Numbered from the stretch's first letter, positions 10,382 through 22,947 are shown. The stretch: 64,000 nt of DNA from Heliocidaris tuberculata (GCA_025618425.1 CM046836.1:25817258-25881257), one strand, 5' to 3'. The notes: generated by a model from the letters alone, not told the origin. Numbers and translations: made by a program.

Positions 10382-11775
10382 ACACAGTACACTGGACGCC
10401 ATCTGGCTTTATCTGCCGTGTACGATTCCAGTGTACTCCTAGATGCAAAAGACATGGGATTTGATTTTTTATTTTAAAAAGACACTGTCACATTAAATCG
10501 CCTTTAGAATTTGTAAGGGTATACTTGTTTTGCCTGTTTGTGCAGTTAATTTGTGGAAAAGACTTCACAGTGCTGGATTATTTTATTCTAAAAATGCATG
10601 AAATTTTATTGAAGCAGTACATGTATATTGGCGGTGTTTTTCAGGGAGCCCTAATGGGGCGATCGGTTCTCATCAAACGTAGAGAGTGTGCTTTATCCAC
10701 TTTATCCAACTGGTCATGCTGGTAGAGATCTATTGATGGTCTAACGATGGTTACTTGCACACGTAATATATTGACCATTATGCGGGACGAATGCAAAAAT
10801 ACTAGTCATTTTCTATTGCATGTAATTAAGGTAAGGGGGGAAAAATAAGATAAATATTTCAAATACTTGCTTTCTAATTCAGCTCTTTAAAATCTCACTC
10901 CTACCTTAAATGGCCGTTAGCAAGAACTTCTGATATTTCCAGCAAAATCCAAAGTCAAATCATGTTCAAAACCAAAGAAATCCCCGCCAATTTTTCTCGC
11001 GATCGCATGTTGTTTTCATGCCGCCGATGTTTTAGACTAAACTCAGCCAATAAAATTTTGTCCACAAAAAAACTTGGTATCGCGCGCGCACATCGATCTC
11101 TACGATCGCGCACACGGAAAATCGGGACTTTTCGATAGGGACCAAATTTTTAACGACCAAATTTTTTAGGGGGAGATGTTGGCGCTCGCGGCGATCAGGA
11201 AATGTACACAATGACTTGCGATACCCCTTTAGCCAGAACTGACAGTAAATTACCGATTTCATTTTTGGAATTATCTTTTCCAACATTGGTGAGTTGAATT
11301 GTATTTCATGGATATGTTGGTGTCGGTTTTTATAAATTAAATGCCGATTTTGAGTGAATGTTGGTGACTTTTGTGCAGTGTGTGTTTGAAATGTAAGTGT
11401 TGAGGTGTATGACTGCCTAGAGTCTACACACAAATTATTTGACAAAGTATAGTAAAGTCACTATGAGTGGTTACTTGTGATGTTAGGCCTACCGGCTACC
11501 GCCTAGATCTATTTTTTTTTTCCATTTGCCTAACACAGTGCCTTGGCCTTGGGCTTGGCTTGCCTTTAGAAACTGGCTTTACAGTCAATAGCAGGGATGT
11601 CATCCGACATGAATACGGATGAAAAAAAAAAAACCCAACTAGACTACACACAAATACCTTCAAACTTTTCAATTCATAATTGCAAAACACAATGAGCTGG
11701 TCTTGTAGACCAAAACTTAAAGCTTCTCTCTGCATGCATCGTCGGTTGTTCCGCTGAGACTGAGTCAGAGCAGCG
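10382..11775. other. No gene recognised
   Basis: Mixed-composition sequence. A CpG-containing patch at 10995-11200 (CGCGATCGC, ATCGCGCGCGC) could be regulatory, but no adjacent coding exon is visible. Open frames up to 137 codons (11032-11445, minus) show no domain. Confidence 0.35.
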
Positions 11776-11902
11776 TTTCATCAAACGGTCATAAACTGTA
11801 CAAGTTCGCCGACATCCCATTGAAACGCGTGTATCAAAATTAACATGCGTTTCACTTTCAATGGGGTGTCGGCGAACTTGTACTTATGACGGTTTGATGA
11901 AA
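11776..11902. repeat. Inverted repeat, 45-bp arms
   Basis: TTTCATCAAACGGTCATAAA and ACAAGTTCGCCGACATCCCA recur inverted 40 bases later. Probably a small MITE. It ends 10 bases before the next inverted-repeat element. Confidence 0.7.
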
Positions 11903-11912
11903 TGATGGGGGT

Positions 11913-12246
11913 CGGGCTAACTCGGCACTAGGGCGAACTCGGCACTGCGCGGTGACTAGATCTAGATCTATGTTTCAAGAGTTGAAGTCCACGCTACGCA
12001 CCGTACCCTTTCTTAGCCTTAAATTTCATGTTTTGCATAATTCTACTTCTTGAAATTGTCAACATTTAATACTTCTTTGATAATCATTATACACACTGAT
12101 ATCAAATAATTTGAATTTAAGTGTTTTTAAATGTGTAATTAAATGAAAAATTCAACACAAGTGTTTGCCATCACTTTAACTCTCTGGGCTCACTCCGCGG
12201 CGATTTTCCGCTAAGGCCGAGTTCGCCCTAGTGCCGAGTTAGCCCG
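11913..12246. mobile_element. MITE with perfect TIRs of about 30 bp
   Basis: Left end CGGGCTAACTCGGCACTAGG followed by GCGAACTCGGC; the right end is the exact reverse complement. The 334-bp element has an AT-rich core and no coding capacity. The superfamily is unknown to me. Confidence 0.8.
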
Positions 12247-12275
12247 CATCCAAACGATGCCCTGACCTCCATCTA

Positions 12276-12690
12276 GTATAGTCAAGGATTGTAATTCCGA
12301 ACAGATTGTATTACCGTACGTGTAAAGTTAAGCGCCTAAAATGGGTTTTCATACGCGTGGGATTACGCGTATGAAAAGACAGAAAACCACACTATTGAAA
12401 CAAAGGTTGTGTCTTTTTCCCATAGACTCTAGGTTTCACACGTTCGGAAATACAGTAGGTCTACCTTTTTCAAGGGACCAAAACGCCGCGTCGTTGGGAA
12501 GGGGTTCACTCGGAAGAGAATATCGTATTAAATCTAGGTTGTCTTTTTAAAATTCCATCAACTTCTTTTTCTGTAGGACTTTGAACATTCATTATGTAAG
12601 TTTGACAGATATTCATATGATATTTACTTTGCTATCGTTGTTGATTTTCTGAAAAGGGTTCGGACACTGGATCAACCACCATATAGGGAA
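12276..12690. repeat. Dispersed repeat family A, copy 2
   Basis: Nearly identical to about 606-1030, with small indels (for example a GACAGAAA insertion after the CGCGTATGAAA hairpin). Non-coding. Confidence 0.65.
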
Positions 12691-13555
12691 GGTTGATAAA
12701 CGTCACTCACACTTATGCGAGGTTATTGGATAAACGTAAGTAATATTAAAGATATTCCCCATAACAGACGGTTATTTCTGTCTACTGTACTGGTCTTGTT
12801 GCGTTCACCGGCACGGCATAGCAGCTGCAGCCACAAACCACGGCCAACGTCAACACACAACTGTGTCATTTCCAAATTCCACTCACAGACTCGACTCGAA
12901 TCATTTGAAATTGATTCTATAATCACAATGTTCATCCATCTATAGGACCAATATACATCATAGATCTACTCACCAGTTTTTTTCTTCAACAAACTTTACA
13001 CAATACTCCACGATTAAATCATCCAAACAATCCAAACGGTTTCGATTGAACCAGAAACGAGGAATTTCCACCCCGCCATCGTTGATTTTCGTTCGCTAGA
13101 ATCCCGTTACTGTGCAGAAAGCGTCTCTAGTTTCAATTTCGATTTCGCGTGCGCATGATAGATCTAGTTTTAATTCTCTACTAGTATTGTCCTGCGCGTG
13201 CGCAGTTCAATTAGGGGACCAGAAACGGGTATACGATACCAATAATTGCACAGTCTCTTACTATATGGATGTAAAGAGTAAACACACTACTAGTAAATAA
13301 TTTGTGAAGTAGATCTATAGCTTGATAGCGAAGTAGCTAAAGCGGAGATAATGTAACCGAATAATACAAGGAGCTTTTCGTCCGACTGGCATATCAGAGT
13401 AAAATGCAAGAAATAAAGATTGAAAGCCGAAATCAAATAATATGACAGCCAGGGTTGAAATCCTCCATGCAAAAGACGCCGTAGTCGTAGAGGTGTTTAA
13501 ACTGGAGGTGTGTCGTGAACGGTCACCTATTTAACGTTGCTGGTTATAAAGTAGG
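12691..13555. other. No gene recognised; two NRF1-like words
   Basis: CGCGTGCGCATG near 13147 and TGCGCGTGCGCAG near 13192 resemble NRF1 sites and could belong to a promoter, but no exon with a start codon is recognisable nearby. Confidence 0.3.
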
Positions 13556-13559
13556 CCTA

Positions 13560-14460
13560 CTATAATGTTAAGTGATGCTTTGAGGGTATTTATGGACGGC
13601 TGGCTAACTACTGAAGGGGGCAGACTATTCCAGTCTTTTATAGTCCTTGGAAAGAATGAATATGCATGTGCATTATATTAGTCCTAACTTGATTGATGTT
13701 GAATTGTTGATCATGACCACTTGTTGCCCGGATTTCCTTTGGTGAGATGTATGGTCTTGTAATTTATGTCCATAAGGCCATGTCTTAATTATAAAAACAA
13801 GCGCAGTACGTGCGAGATCTACGCCTTTCCTCTTGAAGTGGAGACCAACAGAGAGTCCTTTAAAGCAATAACACTATGAGTCTCTCCCATATGTGCTTGT
13901 GAGGAATCTAGCTGCTGCATAATTCTGAACCCTCTCAAGATGGTTGACGTTTTTGGTTGTGTAAGGGTCCCAGGCAGAAGAAGCATAGTTAAGGTGGGGT
14001 TTGACTAACATGGAATATAACTTCTCCTTCGTTGTAGTTGAAGATTGATAGAAATTTCTTTTCAGGAAGTATAGCCTTACATTCGACCTGCTTATTCCAT
14101 CTCATATCATTCTGTAGGATGATACCCAGGTATACTACTGTGAGTGGTCTCCACAAGGTCGACTCCCATCATCTGGTAAGATTTCCTAGTTTGAGCTCCT
14201 GGAGATCCGCATGGTGCAGGTACATTTACTCGTTAAAGGTCATTCCCCAGGTCTTAGCCCAGTCGACCAAAGTGTTAATTAAGGTCAGCTTGCAGAAGCT
14301 GCACATCTTTAGATGTTATAGTGCTGTAAATTAGACAATCATCCGCAAAGAGTCTGGTGGTACTACGCACTCCACTTCCGATGTCGTTTATATGGAGAAG
14401 GAAGAGGTGGGGCCTAGCTGAGAACCGTGCCTTGCGGAGCTCCGCTAGGCACTGTAATCC
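13560..14460 (-). pseudogene. LINE reverse-transcriptase remnant (CR1/Jockey-like)
   Basis: Translating the minus strand gives, with several frameshifts and stops, the end of a LINE ORF2. The SGAPQGTVL motif lies near 14450. The catalytic FADD box is at 14338-14349, followed by a thumb-like stretch (WAKTWGMTFN). A C-terminal FFPRTIKDWNSLP motif lies at about 13620-13665. The 5' part with the endonuclease and the RT fingers is missing. It is inactive, and the clade call is approximate. Confidence 0.8.
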
Positions 14461-14508
14461 AATCAGAAGACTTTCCGTTCACTACAACCCTACAATACAA
14501 TATATACT

Positions 14509-14790
14509 CTACAATATAATATGACATAATATAATATAATATGGTATGATATAATATAATATAATAAGGTACAGCCTAATTATTAAAATATAATATAATA
14601 CAATTTTTATATATAATACAATATAATATAATGTAACATAACACAGTGGTAGGGTCCATAATAAATAATATAATATGATATCTAAAAAAATATCATAAAA
14701 TATGATATAATATAATATAATACAATATAATGTAACATAATATAATGTAACATGATATAAATATATTATAACACAATCAAACATCATAGG
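14509..14790. repeat. (TAATA)n-type minisatellite
   Basis: Irregular runs of ATAAT, ATATG and CATAA units. The apparent minus-strand 92-codon frame is a product of this repeat. Confidence 0.85.
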
Positions 14791-14916
14791 AAAGCGGTTA
14801 TTGAAGAAAAATAATGTATGTTGATTTTTTGTTACTCAGGCCCGGCAGAGCTCCATCCCAACCCTGCAAGGGATATAAAAATTCTGGCATATTTTTGTAT
14901 GTTTGTGTGGTGGTGA

Positions 14917-14935
14917 GGGGGGGGGGGGGGGGGAG
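14917..14935. repeat. Poly-G run
   Basis: Uninterrupted G tract; length may be unreliable in assemblies. Confidence 0.8.
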
Positions 14936-15111
14936 AGAATGTGTGTACCTTCACGGTTTTAACGAGCTAGGGCTAGGATGTATAACCAAATAGTGCATGG
15001 AACTTTTCCTCCGACTTGCACTGGGATCAGAGTACTGAAATGCAAGAAAAAATTTAAAACCAAAATCAAACAATATGACTGCACATGCAGTGCAATATAA
15101 TATGATATGAT

Positions 15112-15172
15112 AACAACAACAACAACAACAACAACAATAATAATAATAATAATGATAATGATAATAATAAAC
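15112..15172. repeat. (CAA)n(TAA)n trinucleotide microsatellite
   Basis: Adjacent CAA and TAA arrays. Poly-Ile and poly-Val frames here are artefacts. Confidence 0.9.
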
Positions 15173-16055
15173 AATGAAAGCGCAGAACTATGACTATGTT
15201 ATGTTCTACTGCACTGCAAGAGCTCCTGATGTGTTTATAACTATGATTGAAAACTTCCATTTGTCAGAGAATTTAATTTATTGTAACTTTTCTTAGTACG
15301 AATGCGGATAACTATATAGGCTTGCTCACAAATAAGTGATGTGTCGCCGTGACTAGCCGTAACATTACTCGTCATACCCTAAAAACACCCTTGTACATAT
15401 ATCAGCTAGTTCATTAACTGGCTTGTAATGGCTTGTGATACAAGTGCAACATTAACATTCATTTTGGAAACTGACTACATGACTAAGTGATTCAAGTAAA
15501 ACGAAAGTAATTGTTAAACCGAAATAAAATCGGTTGACACTGCCAAAAATTATAAATTGCTGACTTTGACTTTTTGCCACATTTGACTTTTTTGCCACAG
15601 GAACATAGGTTGCAAGTAAAAGATAGAAGATCAAAACTATAGTTCATAATACTAGCTTGAAATACAAGTGGAATAGTAATCTGTTTTGACTTCCCATACT
15701 GAGATATCCCAGGCTGGGGTCTATGGGGAAACATGTGTTATAGATTAATCCATCTCCCAATGGTTAATATCAATTTCAATACTTGTCTGTGTCATAGGCC
15801 TACGTGTATAACCAGTGTATATGAGCATAAAACAACTGATCTTAACGTCTATATATGGGCATAATTTATGCTCATACGGTTACGGCGATTGATGTCAAGT
15901 TCATGTTCAAAATACCGCTCAATCGAGCAAGGTGTGCGAAAATAGGGGGGTTTTTGCGTGCCCTGGGAGTAATTTTTTGAACTAAAATTAAAAGCGGAAA
16001 ACAGAAAAAATTACCGGTCTCGTTGCCGGTCTCAGCCTGATTTTCGCCCGAGTCA
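15173..16055. other. No gene recognised
   Basis: AT-rich single-copy-looking sequence without exons I can support. Confidence 0.35.
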
Positions 16056-16158
16056 CGAGTCATTATTGGTCAAGTCCGAGTCTGAGTCCGAGTCCGAGTC
16101 CCGAGAAATAGGGACTCGAGGCCGGTCTCGAGTCCGCGAGTCCGGACTCGAGTCCTAT
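16056..16158. repeat. GAGTCC motif cluster in both orientations
   Basis: Around a dozen copies of GAGTCC/GAGTCT plus inverted GGACTC (for example CGAGTCCGAGTC and GGACTCGAGG) in 100 bp. Spacing becomes irregular to the right. It resembles the other short-motif clusters of this window. Confidence 0.75.
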
Positions 16159-17350
16159 ACAGCACTGACAGTTGGTTATTTCGTGATTTCTAACGGCAAG
16201 TTTCATGGTTTCGTATGCAAATTCTCGATCTGATTCTCTTAACGTTATTTTCGTTTTATATGATGGGGTTTCACGGTTTGTAATAGTAGCGTATCTTGAA
16301 AAAATGCGCAGCTTGTCGGAATGTTTGTGAGAGTTGAATTATTATGATATGACATAACATAACATAATACATTATTACATAATGAAACATCCTACAAAAA
16401 TCATTTTAGGCCTATTGAAATAGCGCTTAGAAATTTCAAGGGTTGAAAATTACAGGTAAAGAATACAACGATTACTTTTTCTTATTTTAACTTGGCACTT
16501 TACATGATCATCATCATGATGTGAGTGATCTCATGGTATGAACAACCCGTGAAGTACGTCTTGTTCATTCATTTGCGCTATATACATACGGTTTCAAAAC
16601 TAGAAAGTTTAAATTATTCTCCTTTAAAAAATAACCCTTGCCTCTCCCATAACATGCGTAAAAACCATCGGCCGATCACATAACATATATTCATTTCAGG
16701 CCATTAGCAATTCCAAATAATGGGCGTGATAAGAGTCAGTCTGTTTTTCCGGGAATGCAAAATAGGATTTAAAAAAAATAATAATAAATAAAATAAATAA
16801 AATAAAATAAAATCGGAAAAAGGTGGGGGCGCTATTCCTGAATGGCAATGCAGGATAATTGCATCATAATTCGAACATGTCCACGGATCTCAACGATGTC
16901 TAGGAGCTTAAACAAAATAAAATTCAAATTCATATAGTCTTGAGCCAAGTCTACATCACACTGACAAATGCAACCATGGAACTTCAAACACTCCTGGACG
17001 CAACTTGATGGTCAGTGAAAGCAACAGATCATTACAGGGAAGGGGTGGTTGTTGAACTTGATGCGAGTCTGTAACAAAATATTTGGAAGGGGGAGGGGAA
17101 GAAGAAGCGAAGAGAAAGAGAGAGAGAGAGAGAGAGGGGGGGGGGGGTGGAGGAGTAGCTGCAAATATTGAGCCAGTCATACACTTCTATAGCGGTGACT
17201 CATCCAGGAATTGATGACTTGTAGCTTGGAGAGTAACTTGTACACACAAACTGTACTCGCTTGTATACTCGCTCACAAATCAATCAGGAGACTGTTACAC
17301 GCTAAAGTATATATAGATACAAAGGCAGGATATAAAACACTAAAGACAGA
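16159..17350. other. No gene recognised; simple repeats
   Basis: Holds an A/T-rich (AAATA)n patch at 16770-16815 and a GA/G tract at 17095-17150. No supported exon. Confidence 0.4.
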
Positions 17351-17535
17351 GGCCCGTATTCTCGAAATATGCCTTAAGCCCCCGCCTAAGTGTGTAGATT
17401 TAGGCCACCGAATTATGGGGAGCCAAATGTCACCCTCTTTTAATCCTACAAACTCACCACAGTTCTGGGACTAAGTACAAATACAAAAACCGACACAATA
17501 GGATTGATTTCTGATGCTCATTTCATGCCCGAAAA

Positions 17536-17567
<32 letters not shown>

Positions 17568-17678
17568 ACATAAATATAGTAATTTATACGGAACTTAGGG
17601 ATTGACGAATGGCCTTCCATAAATCAGTGGCCTAAGTTAAGCCAAGCTTAACTTAGGCCACTTTCGAGAATACGGGCC
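17351..17678. mobile_element. MITE with GGCCCGTATTCTCGAAA termini
   Basis: Perfect 17-bp terminal inverted repeats, GGCCCGTATTCTCGAAA at the left and its complement at the right. An inner palindrome GGCCTAAGTTAAGCC/AAGCTTAACTTAGGCC lies next to the right end. AGA on both sides fits a 3-bp target duplication, consistent with but not proof of PIF/Harbinger. Confidence 0.8.
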
Positions 17679-17822
17679 AGAAACAATAAATTATCGAAGA
17701 TGGTCCCGAATATATTTTTCAGAAGGGAGGGGGTACACCGATGTCTCTAAATGTTAATGTATGCGCTTTATGTTTATCTTTTGTAGGCCCGTATTAAAGT
17801 GCCCTTTCAGACACCCTGTTGC

Positions 17823-17950
17823 CCCTTAATGCAAATTCTAATTTTTTTGTAGTCATGCGAGAACAAGGAAATGAAATTTTTAAAGACACTCTGCCTACCC
17901 TTAATGTAAATTTAAAAAAATTTGTAGTCATGCGAGAACAAGGAAATAAA
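17823..17950. repeat. 75-bp tandem duplication
   Basis: GTAGTCATGCGAGAACAAGG and flanking CCCTTAATG/AATTT sequence occur twice, 75 bases apart, with small changes. The open frame across it is short and not gene-like. Confidence 0.7.
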
Positions 17951-17992
17951 ATTTGTATTATCGATGAAGTAGGCTTTCTTCTATCGGTTCCA

Positions 17993-18569
17993 CACTGTAA
18001 AAAAAATGCGACATGTGACTAGATAAACATGTTTACCTTTTAAATGGTTCCAATGTATAGGCTAAACACCAAATGTTTACACCTTAATCATTTAGTGTTT
18101 ACACCTGTTTAAATACTAAACAGTGTGTGTGATTATGGTGTAAACACCACGTGTTTATATATTGTAGCTAAGTTAAGAGCTAAACACATTCTGTGCTTAT
18201 TTTCATCACGCCTAGGTGTTTATTAGATAAACATGCTTACCTTTTAAATGGTTCTAATGTATAGGCTAAACGCCAAATGTTTACACCATAATCACACACA
18301 CTGTTTAGTATTTAAACAGCTGTAAACACCAAATGATTATTTTGTAAACATTTGGTGTTTAGCCTATACATTAGAACCATTTAAAAGGTAAACATGTTCA
18401 TCTAGTAAACACCTAAGGCGTGCTGAAAGATGAAAAAAAATAGGCACATGTGTTTAGCTCTTAAACACATGGGTTTAGCTCTTAAACCCGTACAATATAT
18501 AAACACGTCGCAGTGTTTTAAATCTGTCACAGAAAAAGTGTTTAGAAACTAAACAAATTTTTTACAGTG
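17993..18569. mobile_element. CACTG-ended MITE with TGTTTA subterminal repeats
   Basis: Termini CACTGTAAAAAA and TTTTTTACAGTG. The body contains TGTTTA/TAAACA in both orientations dozens of times, and a long internal inverted repeat (AAACATGTTTACCTTTTAAA against TTTAAAAGGTAAACATGTT). CACTG ends with many subterminal motifs suggest the CACTA (EnSpm) or Chapaev groups. Non-coding. Confidence 0.7.
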
Positions 18570-18992
18570 CATCTATTGGCGTTTTTTGTCTGGTGGAAAC
18601 AGGGTGGGCAATTATATATTTATTCAATTATTCTCTCATGAAAGATTAGACAGTAGTATTTTTTGTAATCTCACTTTGATAACCATAATCCGACACATAA
18701 AAAACGCATTCCTTTCTTTGTAAAGAGGAACGAAGCATGGGACGATGGTTGCACGGCGACATGCACACAGCAATCACACAGCAAAATACAACATGCATGC
18801 ACAAAACATTTTTCGTGCCTGCAGGCTCATATCGAATATCTTAAGTATTTGACATTTTTCCCACAATTGGAAAAAATAGGAGATGTTGAAAAAAATGCTG
18901 GTGCTCAGTCAGCCAAGACAGGAAGAGGACTAGCATGAATAAAGCATACGAAACCTGATGGTCTTTAAATTCTCACATTATGTATACTATAT

Positions 18993-19190
18993 AGTGGCGG
19001 ATTTAGGGGGGGGGGGGTATCCCGGCCCGTACCCCCCCCCCCCTTTTAGAACTGAGAACCCTCCCCCCTTTTTTTTGCTTGCTTGTCTGAGAATTATGGA
19101 GGAAGACTGGGCCCAATAAAATGTGATAACCCCCCTCCCCCCTATCACTGAACAACTTTTAGAAGGCTGACGAAAACTTTTTTTTAATTT
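18993..19190. mobile_element. hAT-type MITE fragment (AGTGGCGGATTTAGG family)
   Basis: The left end AGTGGCGGATTTAGGGGG is followed by ATCCCGGCCC and later CACTGAACAACTTTT. The same order of blocks occurs in the complete element at 61766-62072. The right end is lost into the following TA repeat. Confidence 0.6.
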
Positions 19191-19215
19191 TTTTTAATTT
19201 TCCTTTTCGTTAATA

Positions 19216-19330
<115 letters not shown>

Positions 19331-19609
19331 AAAGCAAATATACTTTATTGTTCAAACTGAGTGAAAGCATATTTACAAACATTGAGAGACCTACGATACT
19401 TTCTGCGATTGCAGAGAAATACAAGGTGTTATGAATACAAGAAGGGTAGAAAGAAACAAACTATATACGTAATACAAAAATACAACAAGCATACATCGTT
19501 GAAAAAATATAGAAAATTAAAGGACATAAAAAGAGGTAGTAAACATGCATGTAAAAGGAAACATCCAGGCAATCTATTTGTGTGTTGTCGAGAACGTGTT
19601 ACTAAGATA

Positions 19610-19640
19610 ATTACACACACACACACACACTCGCGCACAG

Positions 19641-19671
<31 letters not shown>

Positions 19672-19682
19672 AAATATTGTAA

Positions 19683-19750
<68 letters not shown>
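19610..19750. repeat. (CA)n(TA)n compound microsatellite
   Basis: Two CA arrays followed by a long TA array. All long frames over it are artefacts. Confidence 0.95.
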
Positions 19751-19752
<2 letters not shown>

Positions 19753-19777
19753 CATGTTTATATTATTATCATCAGAA

Positions 19778-19860
19778 CCTGAAGAAGGCCGGGAAGGCCG
19801 AAAGCTTGATCTAATAAAGTAGAAGTTCAGCTACGTCCTTGTCTCCTGTCTCATCAATCC
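19778..19860 (+). other. Retroelement tail with hammerhead-like core
   Basis: CTGAAGA (19779) is followed by GGCC-GGGAA-GGCC and GAAA, the order of the hammerhead ribozyme core (CUGANGA, stem II, GAAA) but with one extra A before stem II. The sequence then reads AGCTTGATCTAATAAAGTAG. Such ends are known from Penelope-like retroelements, whose repeats carry hammerhead motifs. No reverse transcriptase is present nearby, so this is a fragment at best. Confidence 0.4.
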
Positions 19861-19964
19861 TCACACTATACAATTTACCGAGACTCCGTCGAAATGTGGT
19901 ATCTTCGCATCTATATAATGCGGTGGCACTAGCATCAATGAGGAGCACCTTTCTTACCAGGGGA

Positions 19965-20242
19965 AAGATTCAGATTCAGATTTAGATTTTATTTCATTAC
20001 ATTTTCATTTTTCAAAGTATATAACAATAAGTTTTATGAAATTGACAATATTCAAAATAATTGACAACACAACTTAGTGCATAAACATTTTTCGATCATT
20101 ACAAGCAAAACAAAGTGCATTAAAGTTTGAGTTGTGAGAGAAAAAAAAGTAACATTAATGAAGACTACGTAAGATTAATTTTATGAAAATGAGAATGAAA
20201 ACAGAGACCAGCTTAGAAGTAGAGCTTGTAGAAGCGCTGCAC
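19965..20242 (-). mobile_element. LINE 3' tail (minus strand)
   Basis: On the minus strand the sequence ends in repeated CTGAAT-like units (AATCTAAATCTGAATCTGAA), as CR1/L2 LINE tails do. I read it as the 3' UTR end of the LINE whose C-terminal coding remnant is at 23320-23640. The two are separated by the putative transposon at 20251-22947. Confidence 0.45.
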
Positions 20243-21089
20243 AGTGGGCCAGGTGTCAGCAAAAGTGCGCCAAAATAGGGATTTGGTCAATGAAACAAAA
20301 TCAAATTTTTTCACGTTCTAAGCAAAGATTACAAGGTGTAGAACACCTCTGAGCAGTATTTCTTTTTGGAATTAATTTTAAGTGGGTCATTTTTATTCAA
20401 AAAGACCCGAAACTTGGATTATTTGTTATGCATTGTGTAACATGCAATACTGCGTTTTATTAAAGGTTTTTGCCAAACGGGTTGTTTAATGCACTTCAAA
20501 TTTAGCATGCTTATTTCAGAATAGTTATTTTAAATAATGATAGAGTTTACAGACAAACTCTTATTCCTCTCGAAAGTAATTTTGGCTGAAACACAAAATA
20601 TTGGGCGGAAAATAGCATATTTTTTTTCAAGCGCAAAGATGGTCAACATTTCCGTCGATTTCCGCGCTGAAAATATCATGATCGCCTTTCTTATAGTTCA
20701 TGCTTTACACTGCTACCAAATTTGCCTGCTACTTTTTGCAACTTTTTGAGTAAGAACCCATTTTCCACCGCATGTTCGCCCCTTTTTTCGCCTAAATCTT
20801 CCATGCGATAGAAGCGCGCATGCACTGTGTTCGTGAAAATGCGCAGGCAAAGCACACACAACAAAGAATAAAAGTTCAATATGCTTTTTGACATTAGTAC
20901 CGAAAGAAGCTTTTAATAATAGTCTTCTGGCCCGTTTTAGATGATGGGACATGTCAGAAAACAACTAATATCCCACATATGGATTGCATTTTAATCTTTA
21001 GTCCAGTCTTCAGTGGTAGAACACTCGTCGGTCAAGAAGAGATTCCTAAGTTTCCTCAATGAAGTTCGGAAACAAAACAGTGGAAGGAA

Positions 21090-21215
21090 TCATAACAGAA
21101 AACGAAAACTGAGATAGAAAAATAAGATATAGAGAGAGATGGAGAAGGATTGAGAGAGAGAAAAAAAAAGAAAGAAAGAGAGAAAGAGAGAATGAGAAGA
21201 GAAGGGGCGACTGGA
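21090..21215. repeat. Polypurine tract
   Basis: GAGA/GAAA-rich run; the complementary frame gives a false Ser/Leu/Phe-rich protein. Confidence 0.85.
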
Positions 21216-21794
21216 GCGTCATGTTCATCACAATCTGTGGATAGGATTTAAATGTTTACATCAGGCGGGTGAAATGACTACCACTACTGCCTAAATTGAT
21301 CTGGTTTCTACTTTCAAACATCGCAGTTACATTTTGATGCCAAAGATATGTTCAGTGGTGTTCAGTATTCTAAGGGGTGCTCAACTTTTTGCACTTTTTA
21401 TATCCTGAGAAAATTGTTTTAATGTGTTATATTCTTCTTTTAAGGTAATACTTATCCTGTTGTTATTAATATCCTTTAAGAGTAGAAGTAGTTCATGTTC
21501 GTACAATTGCTATATGAATAGAATAGGCTTCTGTTATGATGTAGGATAAGGTGAAGGTCTGATATAGTTCCACTGTCCGTAAATGCTCCTATTTTGTATA
21601 AATAAACAATATTGCTTGCTTCCAAGCCAGAATGCTTTTAAAGAGCTACACTTGTCAAACAATGTAAAGTTTCTCTTCTTTGAAAAATGCGCTGGGCTGT
21701 ACAATTTTTTTTTTACTTCAATGAATGAAGTCCAAAAGGCAAGATTACGCTCGCCTTTTGAGTGCATTAATTATTTTTTATTTATCTACACGTA

Positions 21795-21905
21795 TCCCAT
21801 CCATCTATCTATCTATAGGCCTATCCATTTATCTATTCATACACTATCCATTTATCTATTCATAGATATTTATCTATCTACCTATTCCTCTATTTGTATA
21901 TCTTT
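21795..21905. repeat. (TCTA)n-like microsatellite
   Basis: Degenerate CTATCTATC and CATTTATCTATT units. Confidence 0.8.
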
Positions 21906-22947
21906 ATATATATAAGCATGTTTTTTTATTTGTAATTTCTTTTTAATTAGTGTATAGACATACATGTACATTTTCCCTCTACTATTCGATTTGTTTTTTT
22001 TCTTCAAGGCTTTGGAACTGTTTAGTTAGGACATATAGACCCATTGTTGAGAGGGCGCGATTAATGACTGTCATGTAGTTTAAAATTCATACCGGTTGTT
22101 TATAATTTATAGAATTTTGAAACCATTGGAGAAAGTATAATTTGTATCATAATTTGTCCAACACCAAAACCAAGCTCTCAAAATGTTCTCTATCTTTTTT
22201 TTTTTTTAAACAGACCCAACATTCTGAGTAATTCACAAGGGCTTCAGTGAACATTTCAAGGCGAAGGCTTTTCGAAATAATTCACTCTTCTCACAATATA
22301 AACAATAGGGCAAAAGGACTTACAATATGCATGGACTTTATCAGTCAGTATTATGATTTTGATAACTCGATAGTACCTACAGAATTACTTTTTAGTGATA
22401 CAGGTACGTTTCTCTTTCGCATAGTTATCAATGCTACAGAGGGCGCTCTTTCATTTTTTAAAAACTTTAATAACTAATAACTAATAACTAAATTTAATAA
22501 CTCTTTTTTTTAGTTAGCTGAATATTGTTATTTTATTAGTATATGCATTATCAATGTTTACTTTCAAGTAATGACATCATACATTGCAATACATTGCAAA
22601 TTTCTCATTATTTCAAATATTTTCCAGTAGGGCGCCCAATTAAGTCTCTCTTATGTACCATATTGAGCTTTAAGTTAACACCTTTTTCACTTTCTGATAT
22701 ACAAGCTTAGAGATCGCATTATCAATTTTCTGAAGTAGGAAAATCATTGTAATACGAGAAATGTGTAATTTTCCATTGAATTTTGGTAGCCAATCAGAAA
22801 TCGGTATTTTAATGACGTCATAGGTATTTGAAAATATTTTCATTGGATTCTACGGGTCTGAAAATCCCAAAGACACATCCTTTAAATTCAAATTTTAGGT
22901 AAAACTCAGTGAATATGAATTTTGGCGCACTGTGCGCTGGTCCCTGG

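Larger units (their letters stand above)
20251..22947. mobile_element. Putative DNA transposon inside a LINE 3' UTR
   Basis: The left end CAGTGGGCCAGG...GTGCGCCAAAAT and the right end (reverse complement) CAGGGACCAG...GTGCGCCAAAAT form imperfect inverted repeats of about 35 bp. No transposase is recognisable between them. The interior holds a polypurine tract (21090-21215), (TCTA)n (21795-21895) and AT-rich sequence. I found no matching target duplication, so the borders are tentative. Confidence 0.4.

Noticed and set aside
15066..15260. Leu/Val/Ile-rich minus-strand frames
   Set aside because: Trinucleotide CAA/TAA repeat.
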